Part shown: piece after piece, positions 52,553-63,156 of the stretch | Numbering within the stretch: position 1 is the stretch's first letter | Layout: every line of letters begins with the position of its first letter | Origin: Desulfonema magnum | GTDB lineage: Bacteria; Desulfobacterota; Desulfobacteria; Desulfobacterales; 4be13 | NCBI RefSeq assembly: GCF_017377395.1 | Contig: NZ_CP061800.1 | Coordinates: 7,859,001-7,923,000 of the forward strand | Reading direction: 5' to 3' | DNA: 64,000 bases | The notes under the pieces: generated by a model | What the model was told of the DNA's origin: nothing | The model's input: only the letters and a program-made list of their open reading frames with translations | Database searches by the model: none | Made by a program: the position numbers and the translations under genes

Positions 52553-54160
52553 TCAGTTTTCCGGGTCAGAAATTTTTCGCAGGACATAAACCGCTTCTTG
52601 CAAGCCGATCTTTCCGTCATTATTCAGATCAGCGTCTTTATGCACAGGGAAAACTATATCTGTTCCGGTAAGCAATTTCATCGTGACAATGGCGTCAGTC
52701 AGATCCGCACTGTTGCTATGGTTGATATCACCGGGGACTTGGGGGACCATTGCCACATTAAGCTGTGTGGCATTACCGGAACCGACAATCACTTCCTGCA
52801 CGGTCTGTGTCTGATAGCCGTCCGCGGAGAACCGGATGTCGTAAGTTCCGGGAAGGAGCAGTCTGTGATAGTCGCCCGCGTCCGGATCGGTAAAGACATC
52901 ATGGGCAATACTGACAACCGTGACAGTGGCGTTCAGGGGCTGCCCGGTCACGCTGTCCGTGATCACTCCGCGCACCCCTCTGAGAGACCATTCCATATAG
53001 GTGAGCATGGATTCACGGTTGTCATTCCAAAGGTCCGGGATGTCCGAATACGGGGGCCATTTGATATCGTTCAGTTCAATGGTCACTTCGTTGCATCCCA
53101 GCCATATGTAATTCCAATCCTGCATCCCGCCCCTGATATGATACCATTCCGCACCATTGATAATTCCCCGATCAAAACTGCCGTTATACATGGGTTCGTT
53201 AAGGGAGGCGTAGGTCAGTGACAGTTCAATAAACAGGGGTTCATCAGGTGTGGCTGAGTAATTTGCCCGGGGGTCGGGATCCGAGTCATAGGGATAGTTC
53301 ACCACCAGCGCTCCGGTGTGAAAATTGGCAGAAAGAACAGATGAATGGGCAAATGCCCAGTTCATAACATGCTGAGTTTCAATGGGACGGTCGGCAACAG
53401 TGTTGTTCGGATCATAATTCTGGTCAGGGAAACTTCGGTTCAGGTCTCTGCCTTTTGCATTATATCGGCTCTGGCTCATATAGCCGTCCGGATTCATAAG
53501 CGGCATGATCCAGATTTCAATTTCATTCACCAGTGCGGTTATTCGGGGATCTGTCCCGTATTCGTCTGTTAAAACACGGATCAGGTTCAGGCTGAGTTCC
53601 GTTCCCACGGGTTCATCACCGTGCATGGTGGAAATATATTTTACTTCGGGTTCATCCTCTTCAATGTCCGGATTGTCGGTGATCTTCATAAACCAGAGTT
53701 CCCGTCCCTGTTCGGAATTACCAATGTTGTAAAGGCGGCAAATATCCGGATGCGCTGTCTCAGTCGCCTTCAGTTCGGATGTGAGTTCTGAATAGCTATG
53801 GTATGCCTGAATAAGATCAGAATCACGCCGGATTCGGTCCGGAATGACAGTCACCTCATACCCCAGGCTTCGAAGCTCCTTCAGGCGGTCGGGAAGCATG
53901 TATGCCCGGGCCGTGGTTTCCCACACACCGTCAATATCTATGCCCATCTGAGTGAGCCGGACCAGGTCTTCCCGGGTAAGATTGTTAATTCGGGTTTCAA
54001 GGAGATCATGGGGATTGAAGACTGTTTCTGCCTGGGAAATTACTGGAAAAAATATCTGGAAAATCATAAATACGCAAAGGATGATAAAAATATCAGGTGT
54101 TATCGTCTTAGTTCTGAAATATCTCTGAGAGAATACGGTGTTCATGAGAACGGATATCAT
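52553..54160 (-). CDS. Secreted M14 zinc carboxypeptidase with dockerin-like tail
   Basis: This 535-residue protein has an N-terminal signal region ending near FPVISQAE. The M14 metallocarboxypeptidase domain has zinc ligands His180 and Glu183 (TMHGDEPVG) and His281 (NFHTGA), with catalytic Glu about 362 (EVTIELND). A carboxypeptidase regulatory-like domain (ITDSVTGQPLNATVTVV) follows, then a dockerin-type EF-hand pair (DINHSNSADLTDAI and DADLNNDGKIGLQEA). The layout matches the CPD/CPM-type subfamily. It probably trims extracellular peptides; the dockerin-like repeat could bind calcium. AAGGA precedes the ATG. Confidence 0.93.
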   Translation of the reverse strand: MISVLMNTVFSQRYFRTKTITPDIFIILCVFMIFQIFFPVISQAETVFNPHDLLETRINNLTREDLVRLTQMGIDIDGVWETTARAYMLPDRLKELRSLGYEVTVIPDRIRRDSDLIQAYHSYSELTSELKATETAHPDICRLYNIGNSEQGRELWFMKITDNPDIEEDEPEVKYISTMHGDEPVGTELSLNLIRVLTDEYGTDPRITALVNEIEIWIMPLMNPDGYMSQSRYNAKGRDLNRSFPDQNYDPNNTVADRPIETQHVMNWAFAHSSVLSANFHTGALVVNYPYDSDPDPRANYSATPDEPLFIELSLTYASLNEPMYNGSFDRGIINGAEWYHIRGGMQDWNYIWLGCNEVTIELNDIKWPPYSDIPDLWNDNRESMLTYMEWSLRGVRGVITDSVTGQPLNATVTVVSIAHDVFTDPDAGDYHRLLLPGTYDIRFSADGYQTQTVQEVIVGSGNATQLNVAMVPQVPGDINHSNSADLTDAIVTMKLLTGTDIVFPVHKDADLNNDGKIGLQEAVYVLRKISDPEN

Positions 54161-54926
54161 AATTTTTCCTTTTATCCAAAAAGCCCGGGATTCTGAAACT
54201 CAATGATCAAGTTTTTTTTTGTCATAAATTCCCCCGTTCTGCTTCTGGGCACAGGCAAATCCGGCAGGATTCGGATTTTCCAATCCGAACCGGGCAGGGG
54301 ACCACGCTTTGCTCTTGCTTATGAAATTATAAAATTCGGCAACGATCAAACAGCAGAGCAAAAATTTTTCCGGCGTGAAAAAACAGAGCGAAGCGGTTTT
54401 TTGCATCGGGCGCATCCGGCTTCCCTATAATTTTGTTCTTACTATAGAGAAAATTACCCTGTTTGTCGAGCATATAATAAGATAACCTCAAATTTTTCTT
54501 TATATGTGAGTCGGAATATGATACTTTTTTCGGCAAATTGGCAAAATTCAGTATGGGGTCAATATATCATCACTGATCAGCCTGATACAGAAGTTGTATT
54601 GAAACATCAATGGATCAAGGAACTGTTTTCACCGGTTTGAAAACTTTCGGGAAAAGCCCTGAAATGGCGATTTATTACAGTTCGGAGTGAAGCCCGACTT
54701 AAAATAAAGATCATATTGTGAGATTTCACAGGCTCTGAGAGTCAATATTAGATAAAACCAGTATAAAAAGGATTGCAGATTATCTGTCATTTTTAAAAAA
54801 CAATAAAAACTGATCCGGAGTACAAAAAACAGTTTTTCTCCGGAATGCTAAAGCAATCTGAAAAACCAGAACCGTATGTTTGCTGAGACACAAAATCAAA
54901 GACTAAATTAAGCGGATTAAAATATT
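54161..54926. repeat. Gap between divergent secreted-protein genes
   Basis: Two repeat words are visible: ACAGAGCGAAGCGGTTTTTT near 54382 (also near 52165), and the CCGGAGTACAAAAAACAG...TTCTCCGGA hairpin at about 54812-54843. Promoters for both flanking genes should lie here, but none could be assigned. No gene is visible. Confidence 0.6.
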
Positions 54927-57900
54927 ATGAAGCAGAACACAATACATTTTGGGATAACCTTTGCGATTTGTCTTATAGGTCTGTTTTTTATCCCCGCCAT
55001 CGCTTCAACAGACCGCCCGGATATCTATGAAAAAGATGACACATATGATCTGGCGCATATCATTGTTCCGAATGATGATATCCAGAAGCATAATTTTCAT
55101 AAATCCGGGGATGAGGACTGGGTGAAATTTCGCGGGGCAGAAGGGGTGAGTTATACTATTGGCGTATATCCCGTAGGGAAAAATACTGGTGTTATCGTAG
55201 AACTTTATGAATATAATTCTGAAATCCATGATCTGATCCTGCTGGAATATCAGGAGATGTTTGAGGAGATGTCAGAAGAGATATCTCTGACTATGATTAG
55301 GGCTGAAAGCAGCCTTTGCTATGTGAGGATACGTCATTATGATCCGGACGCGTATGGAGAAGATACCGCATATGAAATTAAACTGGAAACTTTTCCTTCC
55401 CCAAGTGTTGGTGATGAAGATGGTTTCTTTCCAACTGAGGACATTTATGAAGACGACAACAGAGTTGATCAGGCCAGCGTGATCATCCCGAACACCGAGA
55501 CACAGCATCACAGTTTTCACAACCTCCGGGATGAGGATTGGGTGAAATTTGACGGAACAGAAGGAAAAAACTATAACCTTGAAATAAATATTCCGGAGGC
55601 AGGCTGCGACATTCTGATTCAGATTTATAATGCTGAAATGAAGTTATTGGAGGAGTTTGAAAGTTCATGGAAGCTGTGGGAATGGGATATGATGAATTGC
55701 TATTCCTGGTTCTCCTGTAAGCAGGACGGTGTTTATTACCTGAAAGTCCGACCGCTTTATTATACCCTGCAAGTTTGCGGCGAAAATAGGACATATGATC
55801 TTAAGCTAAATACGTTCTGCTCGGATCTCTATGAAGAGGATGATATATTTTTTCAGGCGGGCTGGCTCACTCCGTGCGGAACTTATGAGCAGCATAATTT
55901 TCATGATGCCGAGGATGAGGACTGGTTCGGCTTTGATGCAATTTCAGGACAGATTTATACTGTTGAAGTAAAGACCAAGGGAAAAATGTGTGATCCTGTT
56001 ATTGAGTTTTATGATACAGACGGCGTGACATTGCTGGATATTCAGGATAACGCGGGCTCCTCGGAAGATGAGTCTCTGAGCTGGCTCGCTCCTCAGGACG
56101 GTTTTTATTATGTGAAAATACATCATCGTGACCCGAATGTCTATGGCGAAGATACTGAATATGAGATTGTGGTGAATAATGTTTTTTGCCCGGATTTCTA
56201 CGAAAAAGATGACGTATTTTTCTTAGCGAATCACATTGATATGTACGAGCCTCCCCAGCAACACAATTTCCACACTGCCGGAGATGAGGACTGGGTTGAA
56301 TTTTTCGTAATGCCAAGTAAATATTATAGCATCAGAACAAGCAATATGGGAAAAAATTGTGATGTTGCCATTGAAATTTATAGATATGATTATGATATTG
56401 AGGAACTCATATGGTTAGCTTCTCAGGATAGCCCCGGAGCATCGGAAGATACAAGCCTGACCTGGCTTTCCGGGGAAGAGAAGTCTTATTACGTGAAAAT
56501 ACGTCATCGTGATCCCAATGTTTACGGCGAAAATACGGAGTATGAGGTTTCGCTCACCACACCTTGCTCGGAAGACGGATTCTGTCCGGATATCCACGAA
56601 GATGATGACACTTTTTCTGATGCTGTTCTCATATCTCCGTATGATGGAATATTTCAACGACATAATTTTCATGACAGCGGAGATGAGGACTGGATTAAAT
56701 TTGACGGAAAATCAGGTGTCATGTATGAGATTGAGGTTTACAGTATTGGCGCGGATACTGATTTCATCATGGAGCTTTACGACTCGGACGGCGTAACATT
56801 GCTTGATTCGTACTCGGGAGAGAGAAACAAAGGCGGACATTTGAAATGGCTCTCTGATAAAGACAGCGTTTATTATATGAAAGTACGTCATCGTGATCCT
56901 GATGTGTATGGCCGGAATACCGCGTATGAAATTTGGATATATGCGTATTCGGACATCTACGAAGAAGATGATTCTTTCGATCTGGCGGCTACGATTATGC
57001 CAGCTTATAGCTTGCCGAATTCTGGTATAGGTGAAGGTAAGGTCGCTCAGATATACAATAATTTTCCTGTTCCCGGAGATGAGGACTGGTTCAAATTTGA
57101 CGCTCTTTCAGGCGAACCATATACAATTGAGGCCGTTGAACTGGGTGAAAATGCCGATATTGTTATTGAAATTTACGATTCTGACGGCGAGACATTGCTC
57201 GTGTCTCAGGATAATGCCGGGGTGGCGACTGATGAATCTCTGACTTGGATTCCTCCTGAAAATACAACGTATTATGTCAAAACACGCAATCAGGACACTG
57301 AGGTTTACGGCACGAAGACAAGATATAATCTTAATGTGGGCGGCGGCGGCGGCGCATCTGCCTTTGCCGGGTCTGTCGAAGGCGTTGTCATGGATAATTT
57401 TACCAAGGCTTATATTGAGGGGGCGACAATTAAAACCAGCAGCAATATTTACACATTGAGTCTGCCGAATGGCGGATATCGCATGACTCATCCCGCAGGC
57501 ACTTATACCATTACTGCCGAGGCATCGGGTTATGAGACGTTTACAGACGCACTGACTGTGGAAGAAACAGGAACTACCAGCAAAGATATTCTTATGATTC
57601 CCATAACCGGAACAGTTGCCACACCTGAATTGTCACCGGCTCCCGGCACATACACAACAGAACAACTTATTAAAATCAAATGTGAGACGCCTGGTGCGAC
57701 GATTCGTTACACAAAGGATGGTACCGAGCCTTCGGATTTGTCTCCGGCTTATGTAACGCCTCTTGCTATATCTGAAACCACCACACTGAGGGCAAAAGCA
57801 TATAAAAACAACTGGACAGAGAGTGACATGACTTCAGGTGTTTATGAGATTACAGGTACGGTTGAAAAACCGATTTTTTTTCCGGATCCAGGCACTTATA

Positions 57901-60632
57901 CCGTGGAGCTGTCTGCTGAGTTATCGTGCGCCACACCGGATGCAGTGATTTACTATACCACGGACGGCAGCGAGCCAACAGAGCTTTCGCTGGTTTATAT
58001 TGAACCTGTTTCTGTGTCTGAGACCACAACAATCAAAGCAAAGGCGTTTAAAATCAGTTGGGAAGCCAGTGACACGGCAGAGGAAACGTATATAATTACA
58101 GGAACGGTTGCAATGCCCACTTTTTCGCCTGAGCCTGCCACATACACCACGGGGCAGGATGTGGCGTTATTATGCGCCACGCCGGATGCAATTATTTATT
58201 ACACAACGGACGGGACCGACCCTTCAGAAAGTTCTATGGCTTATAGCGGGCCTGTTTCTGTAGTTTCCACCACCATAATCAAAGCAGGAGCTTTTAAAAC
58301 GGATTGGGCTGCCAGCTCCGTGGCTACAGGAATTTATACAATAACAGGAACAGTGGCGATGCCTGTCTTTTCCCCCCCTCCCGGAACTTATCCCTCAGCC
58401 CGGAATATTGAGATTTCGTGTGCCACGGCCGGTGCGACCATTCATTACACCACGGATGGCTCCGATCCCACTGAAATTTCTCCGGTTTACAGCAGCCCGG
58501 TTCCCGTGCCTTCGGGCATGACTATAAAGGCAAGGGCGTTTAAGACGGACTGGGCTGCAAGTGCCGCTGTCACGGGAAAATACACAATAACAGGAACAGT
58601 GGCGACACCTGTCTTTTCGCCCGCTCCCGGAACGTATGCGTCAGCGCAGCAGGTCGGGATATCATGTGACACGCCCGGGGCGAGCATTCATTACACCACG
58701 GACGGCAGTAATCCCACGGAAAGTTCTCCGGTTTACAACAGCCCGGTTCCCGTGTCATCGGCTGTGACGATTAAGGCGAAGGCGTTTAAGACGGACTGGG
58801 CCGAAAGTGCCGCTGTCACGGGAAATTACACGATCACCGGAACAGTGGCGACACCTGCTTTTTCGCCCGCTCCCGGAACGTATGCCTCACCGCAGCAGGT
58901 CGGGATATCATGTGACACGCCCGGGGCGAGCATTCATTACACCACGGACGGCCGCGAGCCCACGGAAAATTCTCCGGTTTACAACAGCCCGGTTCCCGTG
59001 TCATCGGCTGTGACGATTAAGGCAAAGGCGTTTAAGACAGACTGGGCCGCAAGTGCAGAGGCCACAGGAAAATACACGATAACAGGAACAGTGGTGATGC
59101 CTGTCTTTTCCCCCCCTCCCGGAACTTATCCCTCAGCCCGGAATGTTGAGATTTCATGTGACACAGCCGGAGCGACGATTCATTACACCACGGACGGCCG
59201 CGAGCCTTCGGAAAGTTCTCCGGTTTACAACAGCCCGGTTCCCGTGTCATCGGCTGTGACGATTAAGGCGAAGGCGTTTAAGACGGACTGGGTTGCAAGT
59301 GCCGCTGTGACGGGAAAATACACAATAACAGGAACAGTGGCGACACCTGCTTTTTCGCCCGCTCCCGGAACGTATGCCTCACCGCAGCAGGTCGGGATAT
59401 CATGTGACACGCCCGGGGCGACCATTCATTACACCACGGACGGCGGCGATCCCACTGAAATTTCTCCGATTTACAACAGCCCGGTTCCCGTGCCTTCGGG
59501 CATGACCATAAAGGCAAAGGCGTTTAAGACGGACTGGGCCGCAAGTGCCGCTGTCACGGGAAAATACACAATAACAGGAACAGTGGCGACACCTGCTTTT
59601 TCGCCCGCTCCCGGAACGTACGCCTCACCGCGGCAGGTCGGGATATCATGTGACACGCCCGGTGCGACCATTCATTACACCACGGACGGCACCGGTCCCA
59701 CGGAAAATTCTCCGGTTTATTCATCGCCCATATCTGTATCAGTAAGCACAGTGATCAAAGCAATCGCTTTTAAAAGTGAATGGACTCCCAGCAATACAAT
59801 AAGCGCAATTTATACAATTACCGGAACAGCTGAATCTCCCACTTTTTCACCAACTCCCGGAACATACACCGCTTCTCAGCACATTGAGTTGTCAGGTGTT
59901 TGTTCAGGTGCTTCTGTTCACTATACCACGGACGGCAACGAACCCACAGAAAGTTCACGGCTTTATACATCGCCCATTTTGGTATCTTCAACCACGACAA
60001 TAAAAGCAAAAGCGTTTAAAACAGACTGGAACCCCAGCACCACAGCAACCGGGGTTTACATAATTACACAAACCGTTGAAAGCCCTGTATTTTTATCAGT
60101 TCCCGGCACATATATTACAGAACAGCATGTTGCGTTGTCATGTCCCACATCCGGGGCAGATATTCACTATACAACAAACGGGACCGACCCCACTGAGGAA
60201 TCTCCGGCATACTTATCCCCCATATCTGTTTCTGAAACCATGACAATCAAGGCGAGGGCTTTTAAAACAGACTGGATCCCCAGCCATGTGACAACTGGAA
60301 TCTATACAATTACGGGAACAGTTGAACCTCCTGTTTTCTCACCTGATTCGGATATGTATCTGACATCTCAGGAAGTTGAACTGTCCTGCCCCGCACCGGG
60401 CGTTGTCATCCGCTATACCACGGATGGCAGTGATCCCACAGAAGATTCTCCAGCCTACTCATCGCCCATATCTGTTTCTGAAACCACTACGATCAAGGCA
60501 AAGGCATTTAAGACCGACTGGGCACCGAGCAATACAGTAAGAGGAAACTATATTATCACCACAATTGAAAGCCCCGAATCAGGAGGCGGCGCGTGTTTTT
60601 TGAACACCTTATTTAAAGAGGCAAATAAATGA
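54927..60632 (+). CDS. Giant exported protein: PPC-like domains plus twelve CHB_HEX_C-type repeats
   Basis: The 1901 residues start with a signal peptide (LFFIPAIAS). About residues 30-810 hold six PPC-like domains, each with an acidic DDxF segment and a GDEDWVKF-type motif. A carboxypeptidase regulatory-like domain follows (about 812-893; VEGVVMDNFTKAYIEGATI). Then come twelve chitobiase C-terminal-type repeats of about 82 residues (about 894-1885), with consensus GTVATPxFSPxPGTY and HYTTDGxxPTExSPVY. Copies 4-9 are nearly identical in DNA. The end, GGGACFLNTLF, resembles Gly-rich/Cys tails of secreted deltaproteobacterial proteins. It overlaps the next gene by 4 bp. Likely a cell-surface or matrix protein. 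Confidence 0.9.
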   Translation: MKQNTIHFGITFAICLIGLFFIPAIASTDRPDIYEKDDTYDLAHIIVPNDDIQKHNFHKSGDEDWVKFRGAEGVSYTIGVYPVGKNTGVIVELYEYNSEIHDLILLEYQEMFEEMSEEISLTMIRAESSLCYVRIRHYDPDAYGEDTAYEIKLETFPSPSVGDEDGFFPTEDIYEDDNRVDQASVIIPNTETQHHSFHNLRDEDWVKFDGTEGKNYNLEINIPEAGCDILIQIYNAEMKLLEEFESSWKLWEWDMMNCYSWFSCKQDGVYYLKVRPLYYTLQVCGENRTYDLKLNTFCSDLYEEDDIFFQAGWLTPCGTYEQHNFHDAEDEDWFGFDAISGQIYTVEVKTKGKMCDPVIEFYDTDGVTLLDIQDNAGSSEDESLSWLAPQDGFYYVKIHHRDPNVYGEDTEYEIVVNNVFCPDFYEKDDVFFLANHIDMYEPPQQHNFHTAGDEDWVEFFVMPSKYYSIRTSNMGKNCDVAIEIYRYDYDIEELIWLASQDSPGASEDTSLTWLSGEEKSYYVKIRHRDPNVYGENTEYEVSLTTPCSEDGFCPDIHEDDDTFSDAVLISPYDGIFQRHNFHDSGDEDWIKFDGKSGVMYEIEVYSIGADTDFIMELYDSDGVTLLDSYSGERNKGGHLKWLSDKDSVYYMKVRHRDPDVYGRNTAYEIWIYAYSDIYEEDDSFDLAATIMPAYSLPNSGIGEGKVAQIYNNFPVPGDEDWFKFDALSGEPYTIEAVELGENADIVIEIYDSDGETLLVSQDNAGVATDESLTWIPPENTTYYVKTRNQDTEVYGTKTRYNLNVGGGGGASAFAGSVEGVVMDNFTKAYIEGATIKTSSNIYTLSLPNGGYRMTHPAGTYTITAEASGYETFTDALTVEETGTTSKDILMIPITGTVATPELSPAPGTYTTEQLIKIKCETPGATIRYTKDGTEPSDLSPAYVTPLAISETTTLRAKAYKNNWTESDMTSGVYEITGTVEKPIFFPDPGTYTVELSAELSCATPDAVIYYTTDGSEPTELSLVYIEPVSVSETTTIKAKAFKISWEASDTAEETYIITGTVAMPTFSPEPATYTTGQDVALLCATPDAIIYYTTDGTDPSESSMAYSGPVSVVSTTIIKAGAFKTDWAASSVATGIYTITGTVAMPVFSPPPGTYPSARNIEISCATAGATIHYTTDGSDPTEISPVYSSPVPVPSGMTIKARAFKTDWAASAAVTGKYTITGTVATPVFSPAPGTYASAQQVGISCDTPGASIHYTTDGSNPTESSPVYNSPVPVSSAVTIKAKAFKTDWAESAAVTGNYTITGTVATPAFSPAPGTYASPQQVGISCDTPGASIHYTTDGREPTENSPVYNSPVPVSSAVTIKAKAFKTDWAASAEATGKYTITGTVVMPVFSPPPGTYPSARNVEISCDTAGATIHYTTDGREPSESSPVYNSPVPVSSAVTIKAKAFKTDWVASAAVTGKYTITGTVATPAFSPAPGTYASPQQVGISCDTPGATIHYTTDGGDPTEISPIYNSPVPVPSGMTIKAKAFKTDWAASAAVTGKYTITGTVATPAFSPAPGTYASPRQVGISCDTPGATIHYTTDGTGPTENSPVYSSPISVSVSTVIKAIAFKSEWTPSNTISAIYTITGTAESPTFSPTPGTYTASQHIELSGVCSGASVHYTTDGNEPTESSRLYTSPILVSSTTTIKAKAFKTDWNPSTTATGVYIITQTVESPVFLSVPGTYITEQHVALSCPTSGADIHYTTNGTDPTEESPAYLSPISVSETMTIKARAFKTDWIPSHVTTGIYTITGTVEPPVFSPDSDMYLTSQEVELSCPAPGVVIRYTTDGSDPTEDSPAYSSPISVSETTTIKAKAFKTDWAPSNTVRGNYIITTIESPESGGGACFLNTLFKEANK

Positions 60633-62005
60633 GACATGAATCCACCTGTAAACTATCACTTTTTTTCCTGAGTTTTTTCTTTACCAGCTTTGTTTGTCTT
60701 ATGGGTTGTGCTCTTGCACAGCCCTCCGACATGATTGAGTTTCAGCGGATTGAAATCCCTTCGTCTTTCAATCCTGTGGGATCAGGAGCAAGAGCGTTGG
60801 GGATGGGCAGCGCGTTTATTGCTGTGGCGGATGATGCCACCGCGGCTTCGTGGAACCCCGGCGGTCTTATTCAGCTGGGACGGCCGGAACTCTCACTTGT
60901 AGGAACGTTTTTCCATCGCACCGAGGAAAATGAGTTCAGAACCCATTCCGAAGCATCAGGAGAACAGCGTGTGACTGAAAAGAACATCAATTATTTTAGC
61001 TTGTCCTATCCCTTTGCCCTTTTCAATCGCAATATGGTCCTTTCCCTGAACTATCAGCGTCTTTTTGATTTTGCACGCGAATGGGATTTTCCCATTATCG
61101 AGCGAACTGAGCGAACGTCGGCCGTTCGGAATTTGAGCTATCATCAGGAAGGGAGCCTCTCTGCCGTGGGATTCGCCTATTGCATTCAGATGACGCCGAA
61201 ATTTTCTTTGGGATTTACGCTGAATTTTTGGGAAGACTGGCTGGATGATAACAGTTGGGAGCAAACCAGACATGAAAAAACAACGGGCTTTGACCGCCGA
61301 GAGAATGACCAATTCACCCACGAATTTGACACCAGGAGTCGCTATTCATTTAGCGGATTCAACGCCAACTTGGGATTTTTATGGAATATAAATGAAAAAT
61401 TTGCCCTCGGCGCTGTTCTTAAAACGCCTTTTACGGCTGATCTGAAACAAGAGTCCTCATCTGAGTATGCCTTCCGTTATTCTGAATTTTCAGAATATAA
61501 TTCAAGCGGTTCTGATGCTTCATCTGAGAATCAGGAATTGGATATGCCCGTGTCTTACGGTATCGGCATTTCATATCGCTTTTCAGATCAGCTTACCCTG
61601 GCTGCGGATATTTACAGAACCGAGTGGCAGGATTTCATCCTCGAAGATTCCGAGGGAAAGCGCATCTGCCCCGTAAGCGGCCGTTCACTTGACGAATCTG
61701 ATATTGATCCGACTCATCAGGTTCGTATTGGGGCAGAGTATCTGTTTTTTAATCCGCTTCATTCCAAATACATTATTCCGCTGCGCGGAGGCCTGTTTTA
61801 CGACCCTGCTCCTGCCGAGGGAAGCCCTGATGATTTTTATGGTTTCAGTATTGGATCGGGAATCGTAGTGGGACAGTTTATTTTTGACCTTGCATATCAG
61901 TATCGTTTTGGTGAAGATGTGGGGGATTATATCCTTCAAGACATGGGATTCTCACAGGACGTGAGTGAACACACGGTGTATTCATCAGTGATTATCCATT
62001 TTTAA
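60629..62005 (+). CDS. OmpP1/FadL-like outer-membrane protein
   Basis: This 458-residue beta-barrel has a signal peptide (CLMGCALAQ) and the conserved N-terminal hatch segment GSGARALGMGSAFIAVADD followed by ATAASWNPGG, as in OmpP1/FadL and related UPF0164-type proteins. The C-terminus ends in Phe (SVIIHF). Such proteins move hydrophobic compounds or help export surface proteins. The ATGA overlap with the giant protein gene implies coupled synthesis, so it may anchor or export that protein; this is inference. Confidence 0.9.
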   Translation: MRHESTCKLSLFFLSFFFTSFVCLMGCALAQPSDMIEFQRIEIPSSFNPVGSGARALGMGSAFIAVADDATAASWNPGGLIQLGRPELSLVGTFFHRTEENEFRTHSEASGEQRVTEKNINYFSLSYPFALFNRNMVLSLNYQRLFDFAREWDFPIIERTERTSAVRNLSYHQEGSLSAVGFAYCIQMTPKFSLGFTLNFWEDWLDDNSWEQTRHEKTTGFDRRENDQFTHEFDTRSRYSFSGFNANLGFLWNINEKFALGAVLKTPFTADLKQESSSEYAFRYSEFSEYNSSGSDASSENQELDMPVSYGIGISYRFSDQLTLAADIYRTEWQDFILEDSEGKRICPVSGRSLDESDIDPTHQVRIGAEYLFFNPLHSKYIIPLRGGLFYDPAPAEGSPDDFYGFSIGSGIVVGQFIFDLAYQYRFGEDVGDYILQDMGFSQDVSEHTVYSSVIIHF

Positions 62006-62151
62006 CCGACACATCGGCGACATGCCTGCGGCTTAAAAATAATGCTACAAATATGCCGCCCTTACAGGGCTTGGTCGGCTCTCCCCTAACTCCGTTATAA
62101 TCAGGAAAAATCTTTTGTCCGGATGGTTAAGCATAGACAAACAAAAACACA
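62006..62151. repeat. Gap with GCTACAAATATGCCGCC and TTATAATCAG repeat words
   Basis: GCTACAAATATGCCGCCC (about 62043) and CCTAACTCCGTTATAATCAG (ending 62099) are related to the repeat at 11887-12027 and to the ends of the element at 15332-15493. No terminator could be assigned. Confidence 0.65.
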
Positions 62152-63156
62152 ATGCTTTATTCTGTCAGAAATCTGAAAAAAATATACAATGGCCGGGCAG
62201 TGCTTGATCTGGAAAGACTGTCTCTTGAAAAAGGCAAAGTCTATGGGCTGCTCGGACCCAATGGCTCGGGCAAGACAACCCTGCTCCATATCCTGAGTTT
62301 TCTGACTTCTCCCTCAGCGGGGACGGTCTTTTACGAAGACAAACCTGTTTCCTTTGCGGAAAATTTGTTACAGCCGCTTCGCAGGGAAGTTGTTCTGGTG
62401 GATCAGCATCCCATTCTTTTCAGCACTTCGGTTTATAAAAATATCGAATTCGGGCTTAAAATCCGCAAGATTCCCAAACAGGAAAGGAAAAAGATCATTG
62501 AAGCATCCCTCGATATGGTGGGGATGCGGGAGTTTATGTCCGCGGATAATCATCATCTTTCCGGAGGGGAAACTCAGCGGGTGGCGATTGCCAGAGCTTT
62601 GGCCTGCTCCCCGAAAGTCATGCTTTTTGACGAACCCACATCCAGTGTTGATGTGAGCAGTCAGATTGCCATTGAAAACATTATCCGAAATCTTCACACG
62701 GAAAAAGGGATATCCATCATTTTTTCCACCCATGATTTGCTTTGGGCCTCAAAATTAGCTGATGAAAAAATTTTTCTTTTTGAGGGGCACCTCAGTTCTT
62801 CTGTTTATGAAAATATTTTTAACGGAAAGGTGCTTGTCAAAGGGGAACAGAAATATTGTCTGGTCAATGAAAACGTTCTGATTCCGGTAAAGGCAGACGC
62901 TGAAGATTGGGTAAAAATTGCCGTAAATCCCAAATCTGTTAAAATTGTTGCTTCCAAAAAAGCGGATGATCATGCTGAAATCCTGAAAGGCAGAATATTT
63001 CAACTCACTGAAGAGAGGGAAAAAGTCAGGGTTGTGGCAGATGTGGGAATTCCTCTGAGTGTTTTGCTGAAAAAAAAAGAATATATTGATCTTAGGGTTT
63101 GTATTGGGGACACTGTTATGATAAAGTGTTTTGAACATGGCGTAAGCATCATTTAA
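62152..63156 (+). CDS. ABC transporter ATPase, TupC/molybdate-type
   Basis: This 334-residue ATPase has Walker A GPNGSGKTT, signature LSGGETQRVA and Walker B VMLFDEPTSSVD, then a His switch (STHD). The C-terminal 90 residues resemble a TOBE/MOP domain (VKIAVNPKSVKIV, GIPLSVLL), as in molybdate or tungstate importers. Family and length fit TupC/WtpC-like proteins. No permease or binding-protein gene is next to it, so partners must be elsewhere. The start has no strong ribosome site. Confidence 0.88.
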   Translation: MLYSVRNLKKIYNGRAVLDLERLSLEKGKVYGLLGPNGSGKTTLLHILSFLTSPSAGTVFYEDKPVSFAENLLQPLRREVVLVDQHPILFSTSVYKNIEFGLKIRKIPKQERKKIIEASLDMVGMREFMSADNHHLSGGETQRVAIARALACSPKVMLFDEPTSSVDVSSQIAIENIIRNLHTEKGISIIFSTHDLLWASKLADEKIFLFEGHLSSSVYENIFNGKVLVKGEQKYCLVNENVLIPVKADAEDWVKIAVNPKSVKIVASKKADDHAEILKGRIFQLTEEREKVRVVADVGIPLSVLLKKKEYIDLRVCIGDTVMIKCFEHGVSII

